The position numbers were made by a program, and so were the translations under genes. A stretch of 57,184 nt of DNA, taken from NCBI GenBank assembly GCA_016183235.1, contig JACPFA010000041.1:1-57184 (forward strand), written 5' to 3'. Positions 38,359 to 46,153 of the stretch are shown here, one piece after another. Below the pieces are notes generated by a model. That model was given only the letters and a program-made list of their open reading frames with translations, was not told the DNA's origin and did not search any database. The stretch's first letter is position 1. Every line of letters starts with the position of its first letter. This DNA comes from Deltaproteobacteria bacterium (lineage in GTDB: Bacteria; UBA10199; DSSB01; JACPFA01).

Positions 38359-38668
38359 AATTAAAAAAAGCCAAGCGAGGGATTTTTTAGAAAAATTAAC
38401 GGGTGGAGCTTTAACCTTTGGTCGACGTCTTACGGCCATTCGTCTTGGTGAGGAGGAATCTCAAATTGTTTTTGCAAAACGGCTAAAAATTTCCCCCCAG
38501 CATTTGTGTAACATCGAAAAAGGGTTGAAGATCGTTAGCCCCGAACGGGCTGCCAAATTTGCAAAAATTCTTGGTTATTCCGAAAAACAATTTGTACGAT
38601 TAGCCTTGCAAGATCAATTAAACAAACAAGGGCTTGACCATCTAGCCGTTAATGTTCAGGCTGCTTAA
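38348..38668 (+). CDS. XRE-family antitoxin
   Basis: A 106-residue DNA-binding antitoxin with a helix-turn-helix in the middle (SQIVFAKRLKISPQHLCNIE), after an N-terminal helix (ARDFLEKLTGGALTFGRRL), and a C-terminal helix (EKQFVRLALQDQLNKQGLDH). It overlaps the toxin by 11 bases. Its downstream DNA has a CCTGAC-AATA-GTCAGG hairpin (about 38685-38700) without a T-run. Confidence 0.85.
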   Translation: MTTKIKKSQARDFLEKLTGGALTFGRRLTAIRLGEEESQIVFAKRLKISPQHLCNIEKGLKIVSPERAAKFAKILGYSEKQFVRLALQDQLNKQGLDHLAVNVQAA

Positions 38669-38748
38669 AAAGATTGGGATCAAGACCTGACAATAGTCAG
38701 GGTGCTGGGTTTAAATATAAGGTTCATCTTGAGGCGGCCTAGCTTAAG

Positions 38749-38982
38749 CTAAAGTTTCCCTTGTTGGTCAAGTTCCATCAACTCCTGATACCCGCCAATC
38801 ATTTGACCATCAATAAAAATTTGGGGCACGGTTTGCCAGCCGGTCTTTTCTTTCAAAGCAAGCTTTTTTTCTGAGTCGCTCACGTCGTGAACGGTAAAGT
38901 TGAGGCCCTTTGATTTTAATAACTTGATGGCGGCGTGGCAGTAGGGGCAATATTGTGTGACGTAGATTTCAACTACCTTCAT
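38749..38982 (-). CDS. Glutaredoxin
   Basis: A 77-residue GrxC-like glutaredoxin with the dithiol CPYC active site at residues 12-15, the TVPQIFIDGQMIGGYQELME block with the cis-Pro (TVP) and GG glutathione-binding residues. It reduces disulfides or glutathionylated proteins using glutathione. It is a single gene on the minus strand, at the transition from the accessory region back to housekeeping genes. Confidence 0.93.
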   Translation of the reverse strand: MKVVEIYVTQYCPYCHAAIKLLKSKGLNFTVHDVSDSEKKLALKEKTGWQTVPQIFIDGQMIGGYQELMELDQQGKL

Positions 38983-39029
38983 GCACTTTCTCCTTGCCCC
39001 AGTTTAGCAATTTAAAGTAGATTTGGTCT

Positions 39030-40130
39030 ATGTTTTATATCAGTATTGGATTGGCAGTGGGCTTAGCCGTGGCCAGCGTTGTGCTGGTGGTCTTTTTATT
39101 CTATCGCCGTCAGCACCAGCAGAACCAGAACCAGCAAAACGCTTTTTTGCTCTTTCAACAACAACTCGAGGGCATGCGCGATCAAGTGACCCGAAGTCTC
39201 GAAAACGTGACCGGCCAGGTGGCCACGCGTATTGATAAACACAATGAATTGCTGGCTCAAACCCATGATAATCTGGGCCAGCGGCTAGATAATGCGGCTA
39301 AAGTAGTAGGGCAGGTGCAGGGTAAGCTGGGGCAATTAGAAGAGGCGAGTCAAAAAATTTTCGAAGTGGGGAAAGACATTGGTTCGTTAAAAGAAATTTT
39401 GCAGGCGCCCAAATTGCGGGGGAATTTGGGGGAATTTTTTTTAGGGGAACTCTTGGGGCAAATTTTTACCAAAGATCAATACGAGTTGCAGTATCGATTT
39501 AAATCTGGTGAATCGGTAGATGCAATTATCAAGCTGTCGGGTTGGTTTGTGCCGGTAGATTCTAAATTTCCTTTGGAATGTTTTATGCGTTATTTAGAAG
39601 AACAGCATGAACCCCAAAAACGTAACCTCAAAAAATTATTCGTAACCGAAGTTAAAAAACAAATCGATAAAATTGCCGAAAAATATATTTTGCCTGCCGA
39701 AGGCACCAGTGAGTTTGCCCTAATGTATATCCCCGCTGAAAATGTTTATTACGAAATTATTGTCAAAGATGAATTAAGTGAGGGAAAACTTTATCATTAC
39801 GCCATGAAGAAAAAGGTCATTCCAGTTTCGCCAAACAACCTTTACATTTACTTGCATACTATATTATTGGGTCTAAAAGGCCTTACGGTGGAACGGCGGG
39901 CAAAAGAAATCATGGCCTCCATCAATTCGCTGAAAAATGAATTTGGCAAAGTGGCAGAAGCGGCTCGTAAATTGGGTGGCCATTTAAATAATGCGCGGTC
40001 GGCCCATGAAGAAATGGGTGACCGGATGAATCATTTGGGTAATAAGATGGATCGTTTGCAAGCCTCCGACCCTGAGAAAAAAGAAGAGACGGTTTTAACA
40101 ACGGAAGAAGAGCCACTAATGTTGAATTGA
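39030..40130 (+). CDS. rmuC: RmuC-family DNA recombination protein
   Basis: A 366-residue protein with an N-terminal membrane anchor (MFYISIGLAVGLAVASVVLV), a coiled-coil region (residues 35-120), and the RmuC nuclease-like domain: LKEILQAPKLRGNLGEFFLG, YELQYRFKSGESVDAIIKL, VPVDSKFPLECF and FALMYIPAENVYYEII. RmuC limits inversions at short repeats in E. coli, which is notable in this repeat-rich genome. The start is the first ATG, with the membrane segment immediately following. Confidence 0.92.
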   Translation: MFYISIGLAVGLAVASVVLVVFLFYRRQHQQNQNQQNAFLLFQQQLEGMRDQVTRSLENVTGQVATRIDKHNELLAQTHDNLGQRLDNAAKVVGQVQGKLGQLEEASQKIFEVGKDIGSLKEILQAPKLRGNLGEFFLGELLGQIFTKDQYELQYRFKSGESVDAIIKLSGWFVPVDSKFPLECFMRYLEEQHEPQKRNLKKLFVTEVKKQIDKIAEKYILPAEGTSEFALMYIPAENVYYEIIVKDELSEGKLYHYAMKKKVIPVSPNNLYIYLHTILLGLKGLTVERRAKEIMASINSLKNEFGKVAEAARKLGGHLNNARSAHEEMGDRMNHLGNKMDRLQASDPEKKEETVLTTEEEPLMLN

Positions 40131-40300
40131 CGGCGTAAGCTGTCATCCCTGCGAAGGCAGGGATCCAGTATGACAAAGCGAGATTGCTTCGGCCGGCTGG
40201 CCTCGCAATGACAGGGGGGCCATGAAAGGCCTCGCGATGACATTTATTCTGTCATTGCGAGGCCAGCCGGCCGAAGCAATCTCTCGCAATGACAAGGTGA
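40131..40300. repeat. Cluster of interspersed palindromic repeats
   Basis: GTCATCCCTGCGAAGGCAGG, AGATTGCTTCGGCCGGCTGG, CCTCGCAATGACAG, then the inverse CTGTCATTGCGAGGCCAGCC, GGCCGAAGCAATCTC. The two GGCCGGCTGGCC-containing halves form a long inverted repeat. Confidence 0.85.
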
Positions 40301-40304
40301 GGAT

Positions 40305-41111
40305 ATGTCAAACAACACTTATTATATTTATGCAATTTCTGATGCGACTGGCGAAATGGCGATGAATGTTGCCTTTGCGGCCTTACGGCAATTTAAGGTT
40401 GAAAATGTCAGCATTGTGCGCAGGCCCAAGATTACCGATCGCAATAAGATTGTTTCGGTACTAACCGAGGCCAAGAAAAAGCATGCCATTGTGGTGCACA
40501 CCTTTGTGGGTCATGAACTGCGAGAAATTTTTCATGAAGAAGCCGACAAGATTGGCATTTTGGGCGTTGATATCATGGGCCCAATGATTGATACCCTGAC
40601 TAGCTTTTTGCATAGCACGCCCAGTGAAGAACCCGGTTTAAAATATAAACTCACCAAAGAATATTTTCGTAGGCAAGAGGCCGTTGAGTTTGCGGTGAAG
40701 CACGATGATGGTTTGGGTATGGATACCTTAGCGCAAGCCGATATTATTTTATTAGGCATCAGCCGCACTTCAAAAACGCCTTTGAGTATTTATTTGGCGC
40801 ATCGTGGGCATAAGGTGGCGAATATTCCCATCGTTAAAGATGTGCCATTGCCCGAAGAGGTGAGTAAACTTGACTCTAAAAAGATTTTTGGTTTGGTGGT
40901 CAACCCTGAAAAACTAGTAGAACTGCGCGAAGCGCGGTTGGTTAAAATGGGGCGCCCCTTGACCGAAGAATATGCAAAAATCGAGAAGGTCTTGGATGAA
41001 TTAGACTATGGTCGCAAACTGTTTCGGCAATTGGGTGTTACCACGGTCGATGTAACCGCAAAATCGATTGAAGAAATTGCCACTGAGATTCTGATCATGA
41101 TGGGGTGGTGA
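40305..41111 (+). CDS. ppsR: PEP synthase / PPDK regulatory protein (DUF299)
   Basis: Bifunctional kinase/pyrophosphorylase that switches PEP synthase or pyruvate phosphate dikinase on and off. The 268-residue protein has ISDATGEMAMNVAFAALRQF at the N-terminus, and the nucleotide-binding loop GISRTSKTPLSIYLAHRG (151-168) followed by KVANIPIVKDVPLP. Target genes are not in the window. A repeat cluster occupies the upstream gap and AAGGTGAGG lies before the ATG. Confidence 0.93.
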   Translation: MSNNTYYIYAISDATGEMAMNVAFAALRQFKVENVSIVRRPKITDRNKIVSVLTEAKKKHAIVVHTFVGHELREIFHEEADKIGILGVDIMGPMIDTLTSFLHSTPSEEPGLKYKLTKEYFRRQEAVEFAVKHDDGLGMDTLAQADIILLGISRTSKTPLSIYLAHRGHKVANIPIVKDVPLPEEVSKLDSKKIFGLVVNPEKLVELREARLVKMGRPLTEEYAKIEKVLDELDYGRKLFRQLGVTTVDVTAKSIEEIATEILIMMGW

Positions 41112-41153
41112 GGCAGAGAGATTGCTTCGTCGCAAAGCTCCTCGCAATGACAT
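41112..41153. repeat. Interspersed palindromic repeat
   Basis: AGAGAGATTGCTTCGTCGCA, AAGCTCCTCGCAATGACA; same half as at 29698 and inverse of 48811. Confidence 0.8.
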
Positions 41154-41157
41154 GGGT

Positions 41158-42045
41158 CTACGGGTTGGTGGTAATTGCCTGCAAAGGTTCAACCCCACCT
41201 TGAATTTCAAGCTTATCTCCATAAGCCACCTGCGCTGCAAAGTGGGTGCCATCAAGTGAAATCAAACCGCGTTCCATTTTTGGAAATAAAATAAGCCGCT
41301 GGTTGGGTTTTAACCACCCCTGCAAAAGTTTATGGCGAACATCATTATCTAAAAATGGTTCGCGTACCCAGTATTTTAGTCGCCGATCGGTACGTGGGAA
41401 AGGCTTGGCCCCTGCAGATTTGATGGCAGCCGTAGAGCCAGTGCCAGTTGCGATCCAAATACCGGAGCTTTTTTGGGGCTCCATCTTTTTTCCTAATTTA
41501 ATGACATAACGGGTGGTGCCTGCCGGGTTGGCATTAGAAAACAGGGCTTCGTTGAGGCATAAATAGGGCAGCATGGTTCCATTCACATAAATTCTTAAGC
41601 GGGGTAGCAATTTGGGTTTTATTTTATCAGCCAAAAGATCAAGTAAAAGGGAGTGGATATTTTTAATATGGGCAATACAAAGAGCGCCGGTGGATTCTCT
41701 CAGCGAAGAATTTACGCCCATCAATATGGCCTTTCGTAAAAATTGGCTGGTTTGTAAAAAAGTGCCATCTCCACCCACCGTGAGCACTAAGTCGTATTGA
41801 TTCATTTGGTCGGCTAATTGGGTTACATCGTTACGCCAAATTTTTTGATAATCTAAACCTAAAAGAGTTAACAGGTGCTCAAGATATTCCAGGGTTTCGT
41901 GGTGTTGGCGATAAGAATTCATCCAAGCATGGGTGCAAGGGTGGCTGTTTTCAACTAATTTTTGGTAGTGAGATTCTTTTCTTTCTAAGACGTATTGTTG
42001 GTAGACGGGTTTGTTTGAAACGATGAGGATTTTTTGAATGTTCAT
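41158..42045 (-). CDS. nadK: NAD kinase
   Basis: Phosphorylates NAD to NADP. The 295-residue protein shows the nucleotide-binding VLTVGGDGTFLQTSQ loop (GGDGT, residues 91-95), GVNSSLRESTGALC in place of the usual GxN...G block, NEALF (the NE pair) and TGTGSTAAIKSAG. nadD lies upstream on the same strand, with only repeats between them, giving an NAD(P) synthesis pair. Confidence 0.9.
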   Translation of the reverse strand: MNIQKILIVSNKPVYQQYVLERKESHYQKLVENSHPCTHAWMNSYRQHHETLEYLEHLLTLLGLDYQKIWRNDVTQLADQMNQYDLVLTVGGDGTFLQTSQFLRKAILMGVNSSLRESTGALCIAHIKNIHSLLLDLLADKIKPKLLPRLRIYVNGTMLPYLCLNEALFSNANPAGTTRYVIKLGKKMEPQKSSGIWIATGTGSTAAIKSAGAKPFPRTDRRLKYWVREPFLDNDVRHKLLQGWLKPNQRLILFPKMERGLISLDGTHFAAQVAYGDKLEIQGGVEPLQAITTNP

Positions 42046-42049
42046 AAAA

Positions 42050-42128
42050 ACGGTGTCATCCTGAGCGAAAGCGAAGGATCTTCAATTTTATAATATGGAA
42101 GATTGCTTCGCTGGCGCTCGCAATGACA
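42050..42128. repeat. Interspersed palindromic repeats
   Basis: GTGTCATCCTGAGCGAAAGC, GAAGGATCTTC, then GGAAGATTGCTTCGCTGGCG, CTCGCAATGACA. Confidence 0.75.
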
Positions 42129-42130
42129 TC

Positions 42131-42652
42131 CTAGTACAGTTTATTCTTCTTAATATATTCTTCTACTGCTGGCAGCAAATATTCTTTTACGGATTTTCCT
42201 TGGGCAATGTTTTCACGAATGACGGTCGAACTATCTTCGCCAAACCACTCGTGACTGCGAGGGTAAAATTTAAAAGGGATTAACTTTAAGAGTTCAGCAG
42301 AATCTTTCCAGTTGGGGACATCTGGTTGCAAATCTTCTCCTGCGACAAAGGCAAAATGATTTTCTGGGAATTGTCTTTTAAGATGAGTAATTAAATCAAT
42401 GGTATAGCCGGTTAAATCTTTTTCTACTTCAAGCACGCGGGCCCCTTTTTGCGAAAAATTTAAGCGACACATTGCAACACGATCCACAAAAGCAGCGCTC
42501 TTTTTCTGATAAGGGTGGTGATAGACGGGGATGATCCAAACTTCGCTAAAACCTTCTTGGGTTAAAAGATAGTCGACAAATCGACTGTGGCCCAAGTGTG
42601 GGGGGTCAAAAGTCCCGCCAAAAATGGCAACAGGGGTTGGTTTATGGGTCAT
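42131..42652 (-). CDS. nadD: Nicotinate-nucleotide adenylyltransferase (NadD family)
   Basis: Adds AMP to nicotinate mononucleotide in NAD synthesis. The 173-residue protein has the GGTFDPPHLGH nucleotidyltransferase motif (12-22), YTIDLITHLKRQFPE, AGEDLQPDVPNWKDS and the SSTVIREN end motif. It is somewhat shorter than typical NadD (about 190-210), mainly in the central loop, but complete at both ends. It is paired with NAD kinase downstream. Confidence 0.88.
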   Translation of the reverse strand: MTHKPTPVAIFGGTFDPPHLGHSRFVDYLLTQEGFSEVWIIPVYHHPYQKKSAAFVDRVAMCRLNFSQKGARVLEVEKDLTGYTIDLITHLKRQFPENHFAFVAGEDLQPDVPNWKDSAELLKLIPFKFYPRSHEWFGEDSSTVIRENIAQGKSVKEYLLPAVEEYIKKNKLY

Positions 42653-42779
42653 AATGGGCCGATGGGTATCATTTTTAACATAGCGCGTTATTTCAAGAAC
42701 TATTTCAAACAGTTAAGCTATGTTTGGCAACAACTTTTTTAAGTAAAACCCGATAATTTATTGGGGCACAAGGGCAGCT

Positions 42780-45700
42780 ATGGAATTAAAGCAAATTAAA
42801 TTTTGTTCGGTCTTTATCTTACTGCTTTTTCTTTCGCTTTTAGCGGGGTGTTCGAGTGGGTCTGATGCGCCGTTTAGTTTAGGTTCTAAGGTGCCACCGC
42901 CCACGCCCTTTGCCAATCCCGATGAAATCCCCGGTGGTGGTGGGGCAGTACCAACGCCCACACCTACAGGGGGTGGGGCTACAGGCTGTGTGGTTCAACT
43001 CACGGGTGGCAATTTAGATTTAAAGGTTGATGCTCATATGCCGGGCCGGGACCCTTTGGTAAAACTCGATGCCCAGCCCGTTGATATTCCCTCCTTACCC
43101 CTGCATTTTGATGGCAACCAAGTAACTCTTTTGGGCAGCGAATTTCCCGAAATTCGACTAACCGAATTATCCGCTGATCGCGATTTGATTGTGCACGGTA
43201 ACGTTGCCGGCAATGTGGCCACCGGAACCTTCGATCCGAGTACAGGGCAAATCGAATTAAAAGATTTTCGTTTTGTGGTGCAAATTCTTTCGAGTAAAGA
43301 GGCGGGGGCCAGCAATGTGGGTGACCCCATTGTTTTTCCCAAAACCATATTAAAAACCACAGAGATTACGGCCACCGGTAATGGCAATCCCATTACCGTG
43401 CAAGGCAAACCCTTAGATTCGCAAACTAAAGAAGTGGCGCTGGCGGCAGGCCTTACCATCCCGGTGGGCACTTTGTTGGATGCGGGTGATATTGGTGGCG
43501 GTGCGCTTACTGCCGTTTTTACAGGGGCATTTGATAAACTGCCCAACGATCCTAATTGTGTGGGTGGTGGCACGGTGGTGGGCGAGCCTGATTTTGCGAT
43601 CAAAATGATGGTAGGCGAAGAAGAACAAGATATTGGTGGCAACACCTTAGACTTTGGTGAAAAATTTGCCGGCGGTTTAGAAGAAAAAGTTTTTCATTTA
43701 CGGATTAAAAATTTAGGGACGGCCGATTTAACTTTAAACAAAATCACTCAAGCGGTTGGGGGCCCCATTGGTTTGCTTAAAGAAGATGGGGCACAGTTGA
43801 TTACCCCAGTTCAAATTGCGGGAGGGTCCAATTTTGATTTTCGGGTTGAGTTTAAGCCCACTGCGGCCGATTTAAATGGCCAAGACAAATCTTATTCAGT
43901 GCCACTCACTTTTGAAAATAACGACCCTCAAACTCCAACTTATACTTTAACTTTAAAAGGCAAAGCCTTAGCCCCTGCGCCTAAGCTGTCGCTTACCGTG
44001 TTAGAAAAAAATGAGGCTACCGGCAGTTATGCCTTTGTAGAAAAAGACACCGTTGATTTTGGCGCGGTCTTTTTTCCAACCAACCAAGTGGTGCCAGAAA
44101 AACTCTATAGGTTTTTTAGAATTTATAATTTGGGAGTTTTGGATTTGCCCATGGCCAGCATGAAACTCACCATGAAAGATTTTACCTTTGGGGCGATTCG
44201 TTATGGCTACAATACGGCCAAAGATTGTGCTTCGGATAAATCACCGGTGGTAGGGGCCGATAACTGTAGTATCTTAATTAATAAAAAATTACTCGATGCC
44301 GATAGCGATGATGACCAAGTGGTTAATCTCCCGCCTGCCGACTTAAATGACTTGGAACATTCGATCCACTTAGATGTGATTGTGGGGTATCAGCCTTCTA
44401 CTCACGAAGAACTAGCCACCGGGAAGTTCATCATCAAGGCCAATGGGGTTAGCGACCAGCAGATTCAGGTGGTAGGCCATGTAGATGCCAATACTAAAGC
44501 AAAAGTTATTTTATATTTTGATACCACCCCCGACAATGCAGAAGATGTTGAAAATGAAATTGCAGTTTTGACTGGGCAGATTTTTAATTTCAAAAGAAAT
44601 AATCAAAATAGCAGCACTGCAAAAATTTATGTGGCCAATGGTGGGGCTGAAGGTGGGGATTTGTTGCAAGTCGATCCTTCAAAATTGACGCTAGAAGGTG
44701 ATGCGGCTTTTACGATTAGCACGGATGGATTTGATGAAAAATTATTACAAGGTATTTCCGTGGTAGAAGGAAAAAAATTCTTGGGGACTTTAACCGTCAA
44801 TAAACCTAGCAGCGTGATCCCTTACAAAAAGGCAACCTTAAAGTTAAAAGCCAAGAGTGTAAAATCCGAAGGTGGCAATGCTTCTGATATCGAAGATTTT
44901 ACGAGCACCGTGTTCTATGGTTTGCCTGAGAGCGATAACTTAACTTTATTTGTCTCTTTTGCCATTGGGGCGATCGATAACAAAGATCTTATCGATAAGC
45001 CGACTCACACCGAACCCAATGATCCTTTAGGTTCTATTCCCATTAAGATTCAATTAAGTGGTGAACCCGGTGGTATTATTGTGGGTAAGCAATCGACTCA
45101 ACCTAAATTTGAAGGTGCGCCAGCTTGTACGGGCACGCCTGCTCAACAAAAGGCCTGTGCCAGTGCCATGGCGCCAACCCGCTTAATTACAACATCGCTG
45201 GGTGGGCCATCGAATACTTGCCATGAAGGTGACTATGATGGGCTTTATGAAAGTGGTGAGTGTTCTTATTTTGCCATTTCCTTTGCGGGAAAAGAGGGCA
45301 CGAATTATCCTCAAGGCGTGATTGCCGATACCAAACTCACCGATTCGGTTTTTAAAATCGACCTGCAAACTGGAAAGGCCCAATTGCTATTTAAGAATGT
45401 CTTAATTCGTTTTATGAATACCGAACATAATTTAATGACAGGCAACGGTACTCATTTCGATCATATCCTGCCCATTACCTTTACGACCGGAGTGCTGGGT
45501 TCGGAGGTGTCGGGTTATGATGAATCGGCTTATCCTCTGCTCAGCAAGGTCAACATTAACCAACCGCCCATGCGCCCGTTTATTTGCGATGGTAATGACA
45601 GTGATGGGAATAACAATACGGGTGATTGTATTGTGCCCGAAGGTTTACCAGATGGGGCGGGGGTGTTAGTGGGCAGAGATTGGAACTTGCAAACCGGCGA

Positions 45701-45848
45701 AGTGACGTTGGTTGGGGTGACGAGGATCGATCAGCAATCGCAACAAAATGACAATGATGCGTTTTTTGCTATTTTAGGGGAGCGGTATTTCTACATGGTA
45801 TTGCAGGGGAAAATCTGCGGCGATGCCATTGGGATTCAGTGCAAATAA
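42780..45848 (+). CDS. Large surface lipoprotein with ASH/choice-of-anchor-like domains
   Basis: A 1022-residue protein with a lipoprotein signal (LLLFLSLLAGCSSGSDAPFS; Cys about residue 24) and a Pro/Gly/Thr linker. The middle has an immunoglobulin-like ASH/choice-of-anchor D pattern: LDFGEKFAGGLEEKVFHLRI then KNLGTADLTLNKI and FRVEFKPTAADLNGQDKSYS; a second similar domain begins near VDFGAVFFPTN. Several Cys pairs lie in the C-terminal 250 residues. It is probably exposed on the outer membrane or in the periplasm. The ligand is unknown. The downstream intergenic region holds a large palindrome. Confidence 0.75.
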   Translation: MELKQIKFCSVFILLLFLSLLAGCSSGSDAPFSLGSKVPPPTPFANPDEIPGGGGAVPTPTPTGGGATGCVVQLTGGNLDLKVDAHMPGRDPLVKLDAQPVDIPSLPLHFDGNQVTLLGSEFPEIRLTELSADRDLIVHGNVAGNVATGTFDPSTGQIELKDFRFVVQILSSKEAGASNVGDPIVFPKTILKTTEITATGNGNPITVQGKPLDSQTKEVALAAGLTIPVGTLLDAGDIGGGALTAVFTGAFDKLPNDPNCVGGGTVVGEPDFAIKMMVGEEEQDIGGNTLDFGEKFAGGLEEKVFHLRIKNLGTADLTLNKITQAVGGPIGLLKEDGAQLITPVQIAGGSNFDFRVEFKPTAADLNGQDKSYSVPLTFENNDPQTPTYTLTLKGKALAPAPKLSLTVLEKNEATGSYAFVEKDTVDFGAVFFPTNQVVPEKLYRFFRIYNLGVLDLPMASMKLTMKDFTFGAIRYGYNTAKDCASDKSPVVGADNCSILINKKLLDADSDDDQVVNLPPADLNDLEHSIHLDVIVGYQPSTHEELATGKFIIKANGVSDQQIQVVGHVDANTKAKVILYFDTTPDNAEDVENEIAVLTGQIFNFKRNNQNSSTAKIYVANGGAEGGDLLQVDPSKLTLEGDAAFTISTDGFDEKLLQGISVVEGKKFLGTLTVNKPSSVIPYKKATLKLKAKSVKSEGGNASDIEDFTSTVFYGLPESDNLTLFVSFAIGAIDNKDLIDKPTHTEPNDPLGSIPIKIQLSGEPGGIIVGKQSTQPKFEGAPACTGTPAQQKACASAMAPTRLITTSLGGPSNTCHEGDYDGLYESGECSYFAISFAGKEGTNYPQGVIADTKLTDSVFKIDLQTGKAQLLFKNVLIRFMNTEHNLMTGNGTHFDHILPITFTTGVLGSEVSGYDESAYPLLSKVNINQPPMRPFICDGNDSDGNNNTGDCIVPEGLPDGAGVLVGRDWNLQTGEVTLVGVTRIDQQSQQNDNDAFFAILGERYFYMVLQGKICGDAIGIQCK

Positions 45849-45849
45849 A

Positions 45850-45915
45850 CCATGTCATTCTGAACCAACTTCTAATGTCATTCAGAGCCCAGCAGGGCGA
45901 AGAATCTTCCATTTT
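45850..45915. repeat. Interspersed palindromic repeat (short form)
   Basis: CATGTCATTCTGAACCAACT, TCTAATGTCATTCAGAGCCC, AGCAGGGCGAAGAATCTTCC. Confidence 0.7.
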
Positions 45916-45933
45916 ATTTTCAATTAGAGTCAC

Positions 45934-46136
45934 GTCTTTTCGAGGTAGGGAGAGGCCAATGGAGAGCCCGCGCCCGGTCGGCCTAGTCGGGCTAAAAAAT
46001 TTTTTGTTTTTGATTGAATTAGAGTATTCCTTCGTCATCCTCTAATTCAAAAAAACAATAAAATTTTTTAACCCTCCTACGTCCGACCTCCTGCGCTGAA
46101 AGGCTCTCCCTTGGCCTCTCCCTACCTCGAAAAGAC
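45934..46136. repeat. Long palindromic element A (203 bp)
   Basis: Outer arms of 35 bp (45934-45968 and 46102-46136; starts GTCTTTTCGAGGTAGGGAGA) match with one mismatch. Inside, GGTCGG/CCGACC and GAATTAGAG/CTCTAATTC stems flank the loop TATTCCTTCGTCATC. It lies between convergent genes. The core is shared with elements B (52871) and C (57045). Confidence 0.92.
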
Positions 46137-46153
46137 TTCGAACAAATATTTTA

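Noticed and set aside
38685-38751. CCTGAC-AATA-GTCAGG hairpin and TAGCTTAAGCTA palindrome after the last antitoxin
   Set aside because: Neither has a T-run or a second copy in the window; kept only as a note.
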